In this document: piece by piece, positions 48,394 through 62,600 of the stretch
How the letters are laid out: each line of letters begins with the position of its first letter
Numbering within the stretch: position 1 is the stretch's first letter
Assembly: GCF_027596085.1 (NCBI RefSeq)
Contig: NC_072472.1
Span: forward strand, 21,223,552-21,287,551
Length of the DNA stretch: 64,000 nucleotides
Direction of reading: 5' to 3'
Source: Anoplopoma fimbria
Lineage: Eukaryota; Chordata; Actinopteri; Perciformes; Anoplopomatidae
Program-made: the position numbers and the translations under genes
The notes under the pieces: model-generated
The model's input: only the letters and a program-made list of their open reading frames with translations
What the model was told of the DNA's origin: nothing
The model's database searches: none

Positions 48394-50040
48394 TCGAATA
48401 ATTAATTTTGCATGATAACGCCCGTGGCTCGTGCGCCTTGAAATCACAGGAATCTCCCACACTAAATGGAAACCAACCCATCAACCTCACACTACAAATT
48501 CATTCCCTGGCATTGAAGATGAAGTCAGTAAGTCAGAGTGTGATTGTTTCCAAGCTCATACAATAGAAGCTAAATAAAATCCTGATGGCCAGCAGCTGTA
48601 TATGCCACAGATCACTGACCGGCAGGATGTGCAACAATCAGAAATATTTCTGTTCTCCTGACAAACAGGATATCTGGTCACTTGGCCACCTTAACAGTGG
48701 GGTGGGGGGGGATTTACACTATTGTACAGGACCACGATGAACCAACCTCAGCCATGCTTGAGGTTTACACGCAGGATAAAAGAATCACAGGCTCAGGAGA
48801 CGCGTCACGAGCAGAACTCTCAAATGTGGCGGAAGTGGCAGAGCTCGGCTGTTCTTGCAGCTCTATCCGGCCCAGCCGAACTTCAACCGTTTGAGGCTAA
48901 TTCCAGGGAATTATGAGGGGCTCGCAACGACAATGGCAGGTATTCCCACAGGAGTAACCAGAGCCGGCGCGGCGTCAGTACGGGTTTAAGCCCAACATTT
49001 AACGAGCATGCAGCTGATACAGACAGCTGAGCTCAGACAAAACACAGCACAAACACTCACATTTAGTCCACACACACACACACACTAATATGAGCACTCA
49101 ATCCAGCTGCAACGCATCACGACTTCCAGTGTGACACAAGCCTCTGACTTTGTGTCTCTGCCTCTGATCAACTCTTGGCTGATATTTTTACATTGATCAT
49201 TCCTCTCTATCTCACAGAATATGATAGCCCCTTTGTGAACAGTGGGGGGGAAAAGCCAAACAGGAATCCACTGCTAAAAATACCCAAGTCGTGATGAGTC
49301 AGGATGGATAGAGCAAACAAAAAAGAGGCCAGGCTAATTTCCTCCAGTCTGGGCTTTGGAGTTCCATTCCTCAGTGCCACCAGTGGATTCCTCTCTTTAA
49401 TGAATCGAGCTGCATCAAGAAGAGAGAGAAAAAATTCTGCAGACTAGTGGGATAAAAACAGATTATCCAATGCAGGCTAATGATGTGAAAAAGAATCACA
49501 GACTTAAAAGGAATAAAAGGTGCAGCCAGGAACATAAAGGTGTTTTGTAGTGAGATGTTTCACACCAATTGCTCATATTGAAAGAGACTTCTCTACCTTG
49601 TCTACGTCGATTAGGCTACATTCTAAATGTAGAGCTACCTTGTAATAGTTCACTATAGGCTCCTTCACGACATACAAAAATGTAACTTGTTTGAAAAGGA
49701 TTGTAAAAGGAAATGTAAAGATATATCTTATTATTTTTTTTATCTCAAAACACTTCATTAAATACAAGCTTTAAGTTTTTTGTCCTTACCTCCAATCATC
49801 TGATGAAATAAATAAAAATGTATGTTAGTTCGCCAACTTAGCCTCTCTTAGCTTGTTGGCTAAAATGTTTAAGCTACTATTACTTATACTATCTAATCAT
49901 AAATATACTGAATATATAAGCAGTATATGTATGATTAGATATAATAATGAAAGCTGTATTTTCTTATTACACTGTATATGTAAAAGCCCAACTAGGGACA
50001 AGGTCATTAGCAACATTAAACTCTCTGTGCATCACATCAG

Positions 50041-50369
<329 letters not shown>

Positions 50370-51639
50370 CTCATTATGACATAAGGAAAATAAAGACTTT
50401 TTTTATATTCAAGCCCATTTTCCCAAATGCAATGAAGGTAAGGTATGTAGTGAGCGACTGCACATAGCGTCTAACGTCTTAACTATGTAACCGTGTTTCT
50501 CATTTCTGCACTGACTCGTTCTTCGAGTGGCCCTGTTAATCCTTGTATAGGGCTGAAATCATCATTGAACAGCCAACAGCATAAAAATATCCGGGGCTTA
50601 TTAGCTTCAAATGAGATGTGATTTGAAAACAACACTTAGTTATTGTATGATTACAAAACTATGCAGACTAAGAGATAGCCATCTTGGCAAGTAAGTTAAC
50701 ATACAGCTGTTTCTTGTTTTCTCTCACAATATTTAGTTAGAGGGGTCACTTAGTATGCAGGTCATTGCGCTTGATTTTAATAGTATGGCCACAATGGGAA
50801 ACAGGATAAATTATAATCACACCAGTGGCAGATTTTTACTTGTTTTAAAAAAAAACAATACCCAATACAAGACCAAATTACTTGCTGAGACAAGATAGTT
50901 TTGCAGTGCAAAATCCATTAACTGCACAGCAAGTGTACCAGGAGAGAAGATTAAAGGGATTCTGGTAGAAACAGTATATTTTCTTGGGCTCTAGAGTAAA
51001 ATCAAGTTGTGTTGGTCCAGGCTGGCGGCTGGCTGTCATGCGGCTGGACACAAGACCTGCTGGAATTCACATTTCAGACTAGAGGTGCTGGTTCTTTCTG
51101 CCATGACTGAAATGACAGGCGTGATCCAGCTGAGGCTAGGAATGGGGAGAGTGAAGGGTATGGAGAAGTCAATATCAATAGTGTGTGTTTTTTGCCATGA
51201 CAGATTTCTATCAAGCTATCAAAAGTACGAATCCTAAACCCTATCATCTCATTTAGGTCATTTACATTTAGTTTGTGCAAGTTTTCACTTGCAAAATCAA
51301 GTTTTCGAGATGTAATTGAATGTTTTCTTGATTTCAACAGAGAACATTATTATTTTTATCATTATGTTTGTCCGTTTTTTCCTTTCTTTCTTTTTTCCTC
51401 ATAAACATAATATACTGCTCTGGATTTATATGTGATGTTTATGTGTTCTTTGAGGTGTTAATTTATATGAAAAAATTAGTTTTTATCTCAAAGAAAAAAA
51501 GTGCATGTGTGGTTTAAATGAGTCAATAAATAAAAGTTAAAAAAATAAAAGGGAAAACTATGTAATTCTCTTGCCTCAAGCAAGCACTAAGGACACTTAG
51601 ACTGAGTCGCGTTGTTAACAGGGCCCCATTTCTCCACGC

Positions 51640-51963
51640 AAGGAGAGAGAGCAAGGTGAGCACTAAGACTGGGAAGTGGCGAGGTCCGGTTAGGGGGATG
51701 TTTCAAAGCCGGCGGGAGCCACAGGCCACCTTCACCACTGGCCTTTCCAAGCGGACCTAAAGCTGGTCGCAGTGGACCATCATGGAGGACATACGCAGGC
51801 CGAGGGATAGCTTTCCAGGGAGAGGTCCTAAGAAGGGGTCCTCCCACACCGACCCTCCGGGGAAGACATGGACCCCACCCTCTGAGAAGTGTAAAAACAT
51901 TTTCTGTTCCTGATGAAACCTTAGCGGGCCCATATTTGACTTTGTTAATGTGGTCGAAATCAT
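51640..51963 (-). pseudogene. possible degraded coding fragment, unknown family
   Basis: One minus frame reads HFSEGGVHVFPGGSVWEDPF and on to SSMMVHCDQL, a stop, VRLERPVVKVACGSRRL, then a second stop. The alternation of hydrophobic, Cys and Arg residues, and the local rise in GC, look like a broken coding sequence. An overlapping frame is open for 129 codons. No family is assigned, and chance is quite possible. Confidence 0.2.
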
Positions 51964-53959
51964 CGCTGTAACTCATGCCGATGTATTTTCAGATTGCCAG
52001 ATGAAAAAAGGAAAGAATAGTCGAATCTTCTTATTGAACGACCAAATTGGATTAGAATCCATAACTTCTGATTCAGCTGCAGCCCTAATCTGGTTGATGT
52101 CAAAGATCTCAGACTGTTCCTTTCCCTGCTGTCAGCTGTCATTTCAGAGTCAGATCGATGCCACCCTCCTCTTACTCTTACTTTCAAAGACTAATCCAAG
52201 ACACAGCCTTATTGTACGTGCCAAAACAACCTCAAAGATGCAAACAAATGCATGCAAACAAAATGTGAAATGTCTGTCTACACTGCTGTATGGTATGAGG
52301 TAAACAGCAGGTAAAATGATGCAGTAGTCATGAAATATGCAGGAAAAACTAATGTCTTCACTCTTTCCACCAGCTGTCTAGACTGTCAATTTTAACACAT
52401 AGAGAAGACACTGCAGAGTATCTTTGGTCCATATCCATATCCAACTCAGGTATTTCATTGAGTTTTCAATCTACCATTATTCACGTAAAAATCTGTCAAT
52501 GAGGACATGTTTCCAGTGCAAAATGCACCTTGAGTAAAACCCCGAAACGAGTCGGCATTTCTAACACCTCATTTTCCTTTTCTCAAAAACAATTGAGAAT
52601 TGTCTATTTTTTGATTAGATGTCTGAAATAGGGTCTTTGGTTAACACAAGCTTAAGAGATTTAAAAGTTTGGTTCTACGATTTAAAATATGCCAGAAGAT
52701 GTCCCGCTCTTGAATATCAAATATCAAGTTTTTAAGTATCTTAACAATTGTGGTTGCTAAGAAGTGATTTATGAGACAACTAAACGTCATCACAACAACG
52801 TGTCCGCCTTCACAGACTTGTGTACACTTGTGTGTACTCACTCTCACGGGACCTTGATGTAGTTCCTTTCTAGCCTAACGTTAGCTTTGTACCTCTGACG
52901 CTTGCATTCCCGCTTCAAAAATCATAAAAGGGGTGTTTATTTGTGATTTGCTGATCAAAATGTGTAAGTGTCAGAAACTCGTGTTTGACACAGACCTTAT
53001 TTTCTGCAAAAATCCAATATCCAATGGAAACATCCTATTAGCTTTTTTGTGGAGGGAACTACTGCAATGCTAACTTCCTAGTTGGACTACAAAAATACAT
53101 CATCACTGCAGCTCTCTGTATTTTGTGAAGCATCCTGAAGAAAACCACATCTGAATCCTCCTAGTATAAATTGATTTGCATTAAAAGTGAGGGAAATGAA
53201 TTATCCCTTTTGGCATAGTTATGGCCTTAATGACGTAACAGTGAAATACTTTTATAGGGCACGATGTAGGGGAAAATAAAATGTGTTTATTTGTGTATTG
53301 TCTATTCCAGACTGATTGGATTCAGTATTGCACTGATCGTCTTTGACGACCGCAGTTAATGTAAGAGGTCAAGGAGACAATTTCACAACTGGGAATCATT
53401 TCTGTGTTCATAGCAAGATGTTTTATGATCTTAAAAACACAACCATCAACAAACTGAAGGGCTCCAAATTGGATATAGCAGGAACATGCCAGGTTATTTT
53501 ACTTTAGGAATGGAGACTGCTTTTATGCAATGATCATCAACTGGCGGCCCACAGGCCACATGCGGCCGGACGAGTCTTCCCATCAGGCATGCAGAATATT
53601 AAAGAATTCAGAAAATGTGAGGAGGAAAAATAATGGGCCGGTATTCTGAATATCTAGCATCTGCTCAGGAAGACATAACAAACCCCAAATATGTGCGTTT
53701 GACCAAATATGTGAATGGGTACGAATCCATCTGTCAGCTTATTATGAGCGATGAGAACTTTAGAACCGGTTAAGGTTGATTAATATGTCCTGCCATTCAG
53801 GACGGCATTCTGCAATTACGTTATTGTCATTACATATTTTACCCATCACTCCTCCGTAAACTTCCTCCTTGGTGGATGTCTGACCGTATTTGAATTAAGT
53901 ATCTAGTTATTAATATGGAGTTCTATTATTATACATTAATTGACTATATAAGGCCTATA

Positions 53960-53962
<3 letters not shown>

Positions 53963-54014
<52 letters not shown>
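53963..54014. repeat. (TA)26 microsatellite
   Basis: 52 bp of alternating TA; cruciform-prone. Preceded by CTATATAAGGCCTATAATT. Confidence 0.97.
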
Positions 54015-54017
<3 letters not shown>

Positions 54018-55357
54018 GCATGTGCAAATGGATGACATTAGCATAAGCCATTGTTTAGTTGCCTAGAGAACCATCACTACTGTCTAATCTTCCGTACATC
54101 CTTTGTATTGCAATCACCTGCCAGATTTATCTATAATTTAGCATCTCTGTGTTCTTTACTTTGTTTGTCGTGAAGAGCTTTGTGCTGGGAGGCGAATGAA
54201 CCAAGAAAATCAGCTTATCAGACGCCATTTTGGATGATGACGTTTGCACGTACGGTGGCTCTGAGTGGCCAAACAACCCCTAATGGTTGCGAGGAAAAAA
54301 AGCAGAAAATAGAAATTGGTCCAAAACCTTTAATGACGGACTAAAGTGGCGTTGGTATGTAAATGTGATTGACACAACGCCTGGTTGTGTTTATTTTTTA
54401 AAACGTGCAACAATCTCTGACAAAAAATACAGACTTGGTGTGCAAAGGCCTTAAGTGTCTACCAACGGGGAGGGATTTCAGAGGGATTTCTCAGTCGTGG
54501 CCTTCACTTTCTTCAGAAAAAATAAGGCCTCCATCATGTACATAAACAAAGATTTTTCGGAAATCTGAAGAATCATAATTCTCTTTGTGACATGAATTTA
54601 AAAACAGACAAAGTCAACCAATCACTTCCAATATATCATTATAACATGTAACACGTGTGAGATGTCAATATAGAACTATATTTTTGCAGTGAATTAATAC
54701 ACCCTCTCATTGTCTGGTCATGAAACAGACAGGGAAGGCAGGAAAACACAAACACAATGGACTTGGCAGAGACGGCCGATGCAGAACTCGGAATTCCCCG
54801 TCACTATCTGAAGTGAGCTTATTTATATTTTTTGATTTCTGACTCCTCCTTCCCTGTGAAAATCCAAAGGAAGAAAGTTTACTCTTCCACTGTCGTGCTG
54901 GGTGTCTGCTTCAGTCGTTTGCTCAGTGTGCACATAATGCTCGTAATAAAACCATCCCCGTAGACTGAGCCTGCAGAATGTACTGACTGACGGTCAGAGG
55001 TTCTCTCTAGTCTCCACTGTGCATTTCCACACATTAGAAATGCACCGCTTGTTTCACAGTCCCCCTCAGCTCCATATCCAGGTAGTTAAATACAAAGTAC
55101 TTTCTGTCCATTTCCCCCCCAACAGCAAAAATAGTGTCTTTAAATTTAAGGTGCTCTGCCATCTGTACTAAATGTCTGTGGCGCTTTATAAATACCAGTG
55201 ACCACGGGGGGGGGGGGAAAGAGGGACAGCAGTGTGTCGGTTCACTGAGACGGAGAGAGACTGAGGGATTCACACAAACACACAGGTTTTTGGAGAAAGA
55301 AAAAAGCTGCAAAAACTCACACATTCTCAAATCAATTTCCTGGTACACATACTCTCT

Positions 55358-55380
55358 CTCTCTCACACACACACACACAC
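55358..55380. repeat. (TC)n/(AC)n microsatellite
   Basis: CTCTCTCTCTC followed by ACAC units. Confidence 0.9.
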
Positions 55381-58300
55381 ATATTAATAGGCCTGTTTTG
55401 AAGAGGGCGTCAAGTCATCCCTGGTCTCTTGCCATGGCGCGTCTCACCTTCATAGTCCAACTGACAGAACTCTCCATGCCACTACTCTCAGAGTACCAGA
55501 TCCCCGCCTCCTTGTTGACCTCTATCTGTTCAGGACTCACAACTTTTTTTGGATCTTGGCTTTTTTTCCTGTAAAGTTAGATCCAAAGAGATTTAAAAAA
55601 ACAGAACAATAACCATCCATTTCTCCCAGAAGGATGATTTTCCGACAGTGTTTCAATCATTGAAACCAACCTGCTGAAGTCCTAATTCAAAACTGAACTT
55701 GATTTAAAATCGAATTCGACTAAAGGGCACAGTCCTACGAGTCACTACAGACCCTGCATGGTTGTTTTTGCGCTCTTAGTCCATTTTCTTTTTTCTAGTA
55801 CACAAACTGAAGGCGTAATCAGCATATAAACTGTGTCTAAAATGGCCCCCAGTTTCACTATGGGCATGTTTCTCATTGCCTTTCACTGTCAGCATTGGAC
55901 CAGTCTACTCAGGAAGATTTCTCGTAGACGATCGACCGCCCGGTCCGACCCCTAAAAAACGTTTTCTTTCAGAGCTAAACAAACAAATCCGACCCCCAAT
56001 CAGCACTATCGCGTTTCAAACGGCCCATTTACACCACGCTGACACCGCAGCAATGCCCAAAGCGGTGCCAGCAGGGAGACGGGCACGGACATACCACAGG
56101 GAGAGTGTGAGGCCCTGACCGGGGGGAAGGCTTTCTCTCCTCACATGGGAGGGACATATGACATGACCTCAAGTACCACTGACTCGGCAGCTGCTTAGAA
56201 CTCACTTTAAGCATGCAGCCTTCGTCACTCTTTGGAGATGAACCTCTATGAATTCACTCAGGGAGTGGGAGGGTCTGTGTGTCATTTTTTTACCCTTTTG
56301 TTAAAAAATGATTTTCGTCGGTGATAATTAAAGTCTTCTAAACTCGGTTATGAATTCCTCGTAAAGTCTTTCTCTCCTCTTTGGCTGCAAACTTTGGTAT
56401 TTTGGAGGAATCTCACTGATTGTTTTTTGCAGTTTATTATTTTATTCTTATTTAGATTTTGGGTATGACGATATTTTGTAGGTTTGACTATTGGTGCTTT
56501 CACAAAATATTGAGACAATGGTCTTTTTGATATATAATCATCAGTAATTTGGATATAAAGTCTAAAATAATCAGTTAGAGCAGTCTGGTAAGTTAAGATA
56601 AGTTTATCACTCCACTGTAATGCAGCCTCTAAAACAAGGAAAATACGCTATACCATAATACAATATCTAATCTCATATGACGATATAAATATAAGCTCTA
56701 TTTAGACATTGTGTGGGTTATATGAATAAGCAGGGTATCTATGGAGACTTAGTGGTGCCCTTACATCATCATGTTGGGTCTGCTTTAGGCACAGAGATGG
56801 GAAGGGAATCTTTTCAGAGGAGCTCTTTCTTAAAACTCTTTACCTTTCAGTCGACAAAACAAAACGGTACCATTTACTGATAATTGCAGGAATCACACTG
56901 AATTGAATTGTATAACCATCTTTTTTCAAATAATGGCTGTCACCAAATTCTGAAAAGTTTCCATTTCCCCATGAACAACTCACTAAATGAAACAAAAACA
57001 TCTCAATGCTGAAAATAGCTCATTATGTTTGTGTTTTACAGGTTTTTGGCGCAGATTAGTGAAAGGTGTCACTGCCAAAAATGCTACAGGGCCAAAAAAG
57101 AACTGCAACTGAGACATTTGGCGTCAAAGAAGTTGTTCTTGTTATTTAGTTGTGAAAAGACGGCAAGCATCCAAGGTACTGCTACTGCAGTATGACCAAA
57201 CTGTTTTCCTATTACATTTATAATCTGAGAGGCTGATTTATGGACTAATCTTTAGTGAAATTATTTGGGTTTGAAAATCGTTTTGAATCCATGTTGCTGC
57301 AAGTTTTCTCAAGTTAAATACACAACCTTTTAAAGGCCTTTTCAATGAAACTGTGGACATGCAGAGCTTAAATTCTACATCACTGCGGGTTCACATTTCT
57401 GTCCATCTATATACATCACTCTCCACTGGGGTTTAATACACTGTGAAAATTGGACTTTAATTGGGTGGTAAAATTTGAAGTTATTGCATTTTTCAAAAAA
57501 TCCCTGTGTCTTTATAGGCAGTTCAGACTGACTTCAGGCAAGGCATCACAACTGGACTCGGCCCTGATTGGCTCCCCTCATTAAATAACTACTGAAATGT
57601 TTCCAAGCAGGGCACTGTACTAAACTGCCAACGGAGGTTAACCTTATTTGAATTGGAAGAGCTGCTGCTGTCGGTCAATCATGGCCATATTAGGACTTAG
57701 TCTGCCTTCACCGCCGTTTAAATAGTTCAAATCAACCTCTCGCTGAACTTTGTTCGGAAAAGGCATTAAAAGATATGGTTCTTGTCTGGAGTCATTGTGC
57801 ATTGACTAAAATTATGGAACCTTGAAGCACTTTTGAGGACAACCTGTAAATACCTTCATTGCCAACATTATAAAGTAATGAGTATAATTTGATAGGTAAA
57901 AAAAAGAAATTGAAGGGAATGCTTAAATCTGAAAAGCTGCATACTTATGACTGAAATCTCCAATGAACTGATGCACATCTGTCATTTGGATTGGACCAGA
58001 TCTACGCAGCAGACAGCTGCCCAAGTCAAATAGCACATCGGTCTGTCTATTCACAATAGTCTCCATTATGCTCCTATGTCTTGTTATTTCTTCTGCATAT
58101 ACACCACTGTCTGCTCTACCTTCAAACCAGAGAGAAAGACATTACAAAGAGCTTTACTTAGCATGAGAAGTTCGCCCGAAACCAACGTGGGAAGTAGACA
58201 CACGTGCAGATACACACGCTACAAAATCAAGACTAACATTACGAGTTAGATTTCTTAAGACAGTCGAACATGATGCTAACATATCCCCTTTCTTACTGCA

Positions 58301-58829
58301 TTCCTCACTTTTCAGGAATGTCTTCAACAATGAGATCTTTGAGAGAGCGAAGCTCCTATCGCGGCACATCTCCTAACATGCTAATTACCCCACACACAGT
58401 TTGAGTTCATTTATTATGCATGAAATAATCTAATATGATGACTGTGATAATTATGCGCGCACAGATAAGATAAAAGAGTAGTAACCAATTATGGAGCGGG
58501 AGTTGGGAAAAGTAATTATTCTTTGTAGTGGAAAGAAGTCTCGGTTTTAGAAAAAAAAAAAAAAAAAGGGGTTCAGTCTGCTTTTTTTTCTTCTTACAGT
58601 TCATAGTTCTACAATTAACATGTGGAATCATGTCTGCACTCCATGATAATGCTTAAGGAATATTTTTTTGATTGAGCACACAGTAGCATCGAAGCATTTA
58701 AGGGTGTATGAGCTGACAAAAACAAGGGGCTTTCTGCACAGGTTCCTTCACAGTCTGTTATGATAATTGCACACACTCGCTCTCTGAGACTCCTCGCATA
58801 TTCCACGACATATTTACAACACGACTTGA

Positions 58830-59060
58830 AAAAGGCAACATGATTTGACGCCTGGGGGTCTCGCCAGCGTCAGCGAATCAGAGAGGACGCCGAGAGAAAC
58901 AAGCGGCATATCAGACGGGTGTTGTGGAGTCAAGTCAGAGCTGGTTGCTCGGTTTGCCCGCATAGCTGTTACAAACGCTCAACGCGCACGGCTTCCTTTG
59001 ACTAATTGTGCAGGAAACTGAGACTCTGCAGTGATTTAATATTTTCTGTGACTGTTTTTG
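58830..59060. other. CpG-containing single-copy stretch
   Basis: CTCGCCAGCGTCAGCGAATC, GACGCCGAGAG and CTCAACGCGCACGGC in an AT-rich neighbourhood. Similar patches occur at 55900-56130 and 59400-59700. No repeat or coding signature. Confidence 0.25.
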
Positions 59061-59699
59061 GCTTAAATTATGAATCCAATTTTAACGCGATGGAATGTGG
59101 TGGATTGGAGTTTGATCGGGCCTAATGTGTTAGCAGTGAGGGACAGAAATGTCTCACGGCTGCTCTTAAAGCAAACTGAGTCACTTCTGCAGCAGACCCA
59201 AGAGAGAAAAGGGGGTTTATATAACCACATAAACAACAAAAAATGCATGATTAATACAACAAAAACAGACATCATCTGTGGGAGGCTTGTCTTACTGACC
59301 TTTAACTCAAAGCACATTAATCTGACTCAGGAATCCACACGTCATGTTCACACTCATCCGGAAACCTCTGGCACCCATTACCCAGTCCAAGTTCTGTCTC
59401 GGGCCGCTGCGGTTAGCTCCTGAATGCTTGCAGAGTCTAAGCTCCGGGCCAAACACGATACTCTGACACCAGTCAACAAAGCTCGGAGTTGTCCCATAGA
59501 CGGCCTCCGCAAACAACACCTAAATCCATTCCTTTGCCAGATTTCCAAACTCACACCAGAACCCGGGAACGCGTTCTTGGAAGAAACGTCTTCATGAAGG
59601 TGTTGATCCCGCGGCCGTTTCAGAACAGGAAGTGAAAGATGATGAATGCGAACAAAGAGACAAAAGGAACCGTCAGCCCGCGCTGCCTGCTATGCAGCT

Positions 59700-61245
59700 T
59701 TAAACTGGAGGTTAATGTCGATGGCACCCGTGTTTCCTTACACTCTCAGCAAAGTCGTAATGTTCACAATGTAATGAAGTGAGAAGAGGGGGGGAAGGCA
59801 AGAGAACACGGCCAACACCACAACTGCTGTTTCATATGGACAGCTGATGTTCAGGAGAACCAGTCTACTGTGTGAACGTGCAGAGAGGGCTTTTTCACAG
59901 ACATCATACTCACATTGGAACTCTTTATAGATTACACTTACTGGATTGTTTGTCCAACGTCAATATGCGTCTCCCAGAACTATGTTTGGGTGACCAGGGA
60001 ACAGAGCGCTACGTGCTTTAACTGCTGTAACTGTTGTAGTTGTAAGTGGTTGGGGTGGATGCTGGACCTACTACGACACCCCAGATCAGAGTCCTGTGTG
60101 GGGTTTTTTTTTTATTCTTTCTTTTCTCTCCATGAAGGGGGTCATAAATCTGCCCCTAAACAAATTGCTCTGTTCATTAGTGGTTCTCAAATAACAGCAA
60201 CAACTAAAACTAATAGTCATTTTTCATCCGCAGAAAACTGTGCAATAAATAGTTGGAGTAACGCCCTCATCCTCCAATGCCACCCAACTGAACTCCTGTT
60301 TCCAGGGTTATTTAAATGCTCGCTTGCACTTCAGCTCATTATTGTCTTTACCCACCGCCATTTTAATCGCGAGGGCCTGGTTTGTGCTGAGCATGTGCAA
60401 CTCTCATCAGAAATGAAACCAAAAAATGATGTGTTTAATTATTTGATCAGTCAAGTAAGTTACTGGCCCGATGTGGCATTTTACTTGCCCCAGGCAAGCA
60501 ATCAATCCTTGTTGTTGAGCCCTGCTGTGTGTTGTTAATTTCAGGCAACGGCTTTTGTTAAGGTTAGTGAAAAGAGTTTTGGGTTAAATGTTAATAAAGA
60601 CTTCCTGTCTTGTGCCTTGATATACTTTTCTTTTGTTGAATCCAACACCATGATCTCTGCTAACCTTCAAAGTGCTTTTGTTGCCCCAAACTATAAAAAA
60701 CTATTAATCATGCTTTTATTTCTCCGAGTGGATATTGACTTGAAAGGGTATATATGGTAGGAAAAATGATTTAATACTCTTTGCAGATGCATTCGGTTAC
60801 AACATTTCACAAAATGTCGTTGTACACAGTATATGTGCATTTTGTTAGTATGTATCATGCCATTTTCATAGAATGTGACATGTTATGTAAAGTTAAAAGC
60901 TACTGGCTAAACAGTTGAACTCCAGGGTAACATGGCACTTAGTATTACAGTGTAGGAGGCATTTAAATCCTTTGGTCACCGATATGAAGTGGCATAAATC
61001 CAGCATCAAGACGTCAGGGATGCCAAAATCCTTAATGAAATATAATACAGGAATAAAAAAATTGTGGTCCTCCTTTAATATCTTAAGAGTGACAAGTCTT
61101 ATGAAACACCATAAAAAATGAAGCTTTCCCACGGAAAAGCTTCTACTGAAGCCAGTGCTGTCATAAAGTCATGTTGCTTTTATAGCCGGGGACAGAGAGG
61201 AAGTCACTGAAGAGCATTCTGTCCTTGCCGCTGTACAGAGCTCCT
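59700..61245. other. no recognised gene
   Basis: The longest open frame of the window (207 codons, 59915-60538, plus strand) lies here. It starts at a TTG, is rich in Cys, Phe and Leu early on, and has no domain or splice context. I treat it as chance. Confidence 0.5.
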
Positions 61246-61550
61246 ACTGACATTACATTACAGTCATTTAGCAGACGCTTTTCTCCAAAGCGACTTACAG
61301 TCAGTAGTATATTACATATCATTCACCCATTCACACACTGATGACAGGCTACCATCAAGGTGCCACCATCAGACTCTAACTAACATTCATGCAACATCCA
61401 GTCCACACCGATGGCAAGCCTTCAGGAGCAACTTGGGGTTAAGTGTCTTGCCCAAGGACACATCGACTGCCGAGGCCGGGTATCGAACCACCGACCCTCT
61501 GATTGGAGTACTACCTTGCTCTCCACTACGCCACAGCCAACCCGACTGAC
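61246..61550 (-). mobile_element. tRNA-derived SINE, full length, copy 2, with target duplication
   Basis: Same structure as the 17.3-kb copy: A box 61518-61533, B box 61478-61489, and the same body and tail. It differs by only a few substitutions and small indels. The flanks ACTGAC at 61246-61251 and 61545-61550 form a 6-bp exact target duplication. The 68-codon frames on both strands here are by-products of the SINE. Confidence 0.85.
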
Positions 61551-62232
61551 GTCTGTTGATAAGCTGGACACTAGCAAGTGTTTCACCAGGCATCTACAAA
61601 GACCACTCAGAGGTTAGCAGCAAGGTATACAAATGGATGTGAGGAGAAAGACGTTTTTGTCAAAAGTCCAATGTCAAAAATATTGTTCTTCAGATCAATT
61701 GGGTCCTGGAGTGCAATAAGCTGAAACATTCAGATGAGATGTGAGTGGCAGAAAAGAGCAATGCACTTGAATAATATCTCTGGAGAGGATTCTGAAAAAT
61801 GGAGCCGTGTTCCGGTAAATAGCCCTTTGGAGGTCACAACTTTAGCGCTGTTGCATTTCTATTCAAAGTGCACTGCTCTTCAATGGGCTGCTATGCCAAT
61901 AATCAAAGTAGGGTGATTTCTAAAGGCCATCTAAAGCTGCAACATTTTCTTATGTCTCGAGCTCCCAACCTGTCTCTCGCTGCAGCTCATCTGTGTATTA
62001 AAACAGCAGAAAATGTACCCAAGAGTGAAAAATAACAACGTCAGGAGGTGGTCAGAGAGGCGGTCAGAGAGGCTAAAGTACACAACAGTAATATAAGTTA
62101 GCTGTTGATGTCTAGTTCGTCTGCCCGTCTTCAGCTCCATAGTAAAAGTTGGTCAGACTCAGAGAGGAGGACCAGCAGCACTGCAGTGAGGAGAAACAGC
62201 TGGAACTAAACCTGTAGTCTGGCACTACAGGA

Positions 62233-62458
62233 GCTTAAAGGGATACTTTGACAGTTTTCAACCAGCTTTGTATCCTTACAATGTGGGTAGTATTTACAAC
62301 TGAACATGTTTAACATCTATCCATGTTGCCAGCTTCTAAAGGCCTCTGCTCATTTATCAACACACTGGTCAAATACTGACACTTAGTCAGTTGTGCTGAG
62401 CTTTGGACTATGACCCTCTAGGTTCCCCTCTAGAGTCACTTTTGGATGTCTCAGTTTC
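62233..62458 (+). repeat. probable interspersed element (GGGATACTTTGACAGTTTTC)
   Basis: TTAAAGGGATACTTTGACAG TTTTCAACCAGCTTTGTATC, then AATGTGGGTAGTATTTAC, matches the start of a repeat familiar from fish genomes. Single copy in this window. It abuts element J. Confidence 0.4.
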
Positions 62459-62600
62459 AACTTGTTACATGCGTGACGTCCTTTCAAAGTAAGCCTCAGT
62501 CTTCAAAGGATCTTCATTTTAGGCAACAAAAGCACTAAGTTAAGTTAAGGGAAAAATGTGGTTGACGTTAAGTTAAGAAGATTATCTTGCTGAGCAGAAC
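62459..62600 (+). repeat. interspersed element J, copy 2
   Basis: AACTTGTTACATGCGTGACG TCCTTTCAAAGTAAGCCTCA, then TTTAGGCAACAAAAGCACTA AGTTAAG. Colinear with 28850-29045, more diverged at the right end. Confidence 0.5.

Larger units (their letters stand above)
52310..58820. other. no recognised gene
   Basis: Contains the (TA)26 run and small CA/TC runs. 54170-54500 looks single-copy and may be conserved. A GGCCACATGCGGCC word at about 53557 may come from an old repeat. No exon recognised. Confidence 0.55.

Noticed and set aside
59915..60538. 207-codon plus-strand open frame, the longest in the window
   Set aside because: It starts at TTG rather than ATG, has no recognisable domain or biased codon pattern, and no splice or promoter context. 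Chance is sufficient in 64 kb.
61411..61617. 68-codon frames on both strands that resemble similar frames near 17.4-17.7 kb
   Set aside because: Similarity is explained by the two tRNA-derived SINE copies, not by a gene family.
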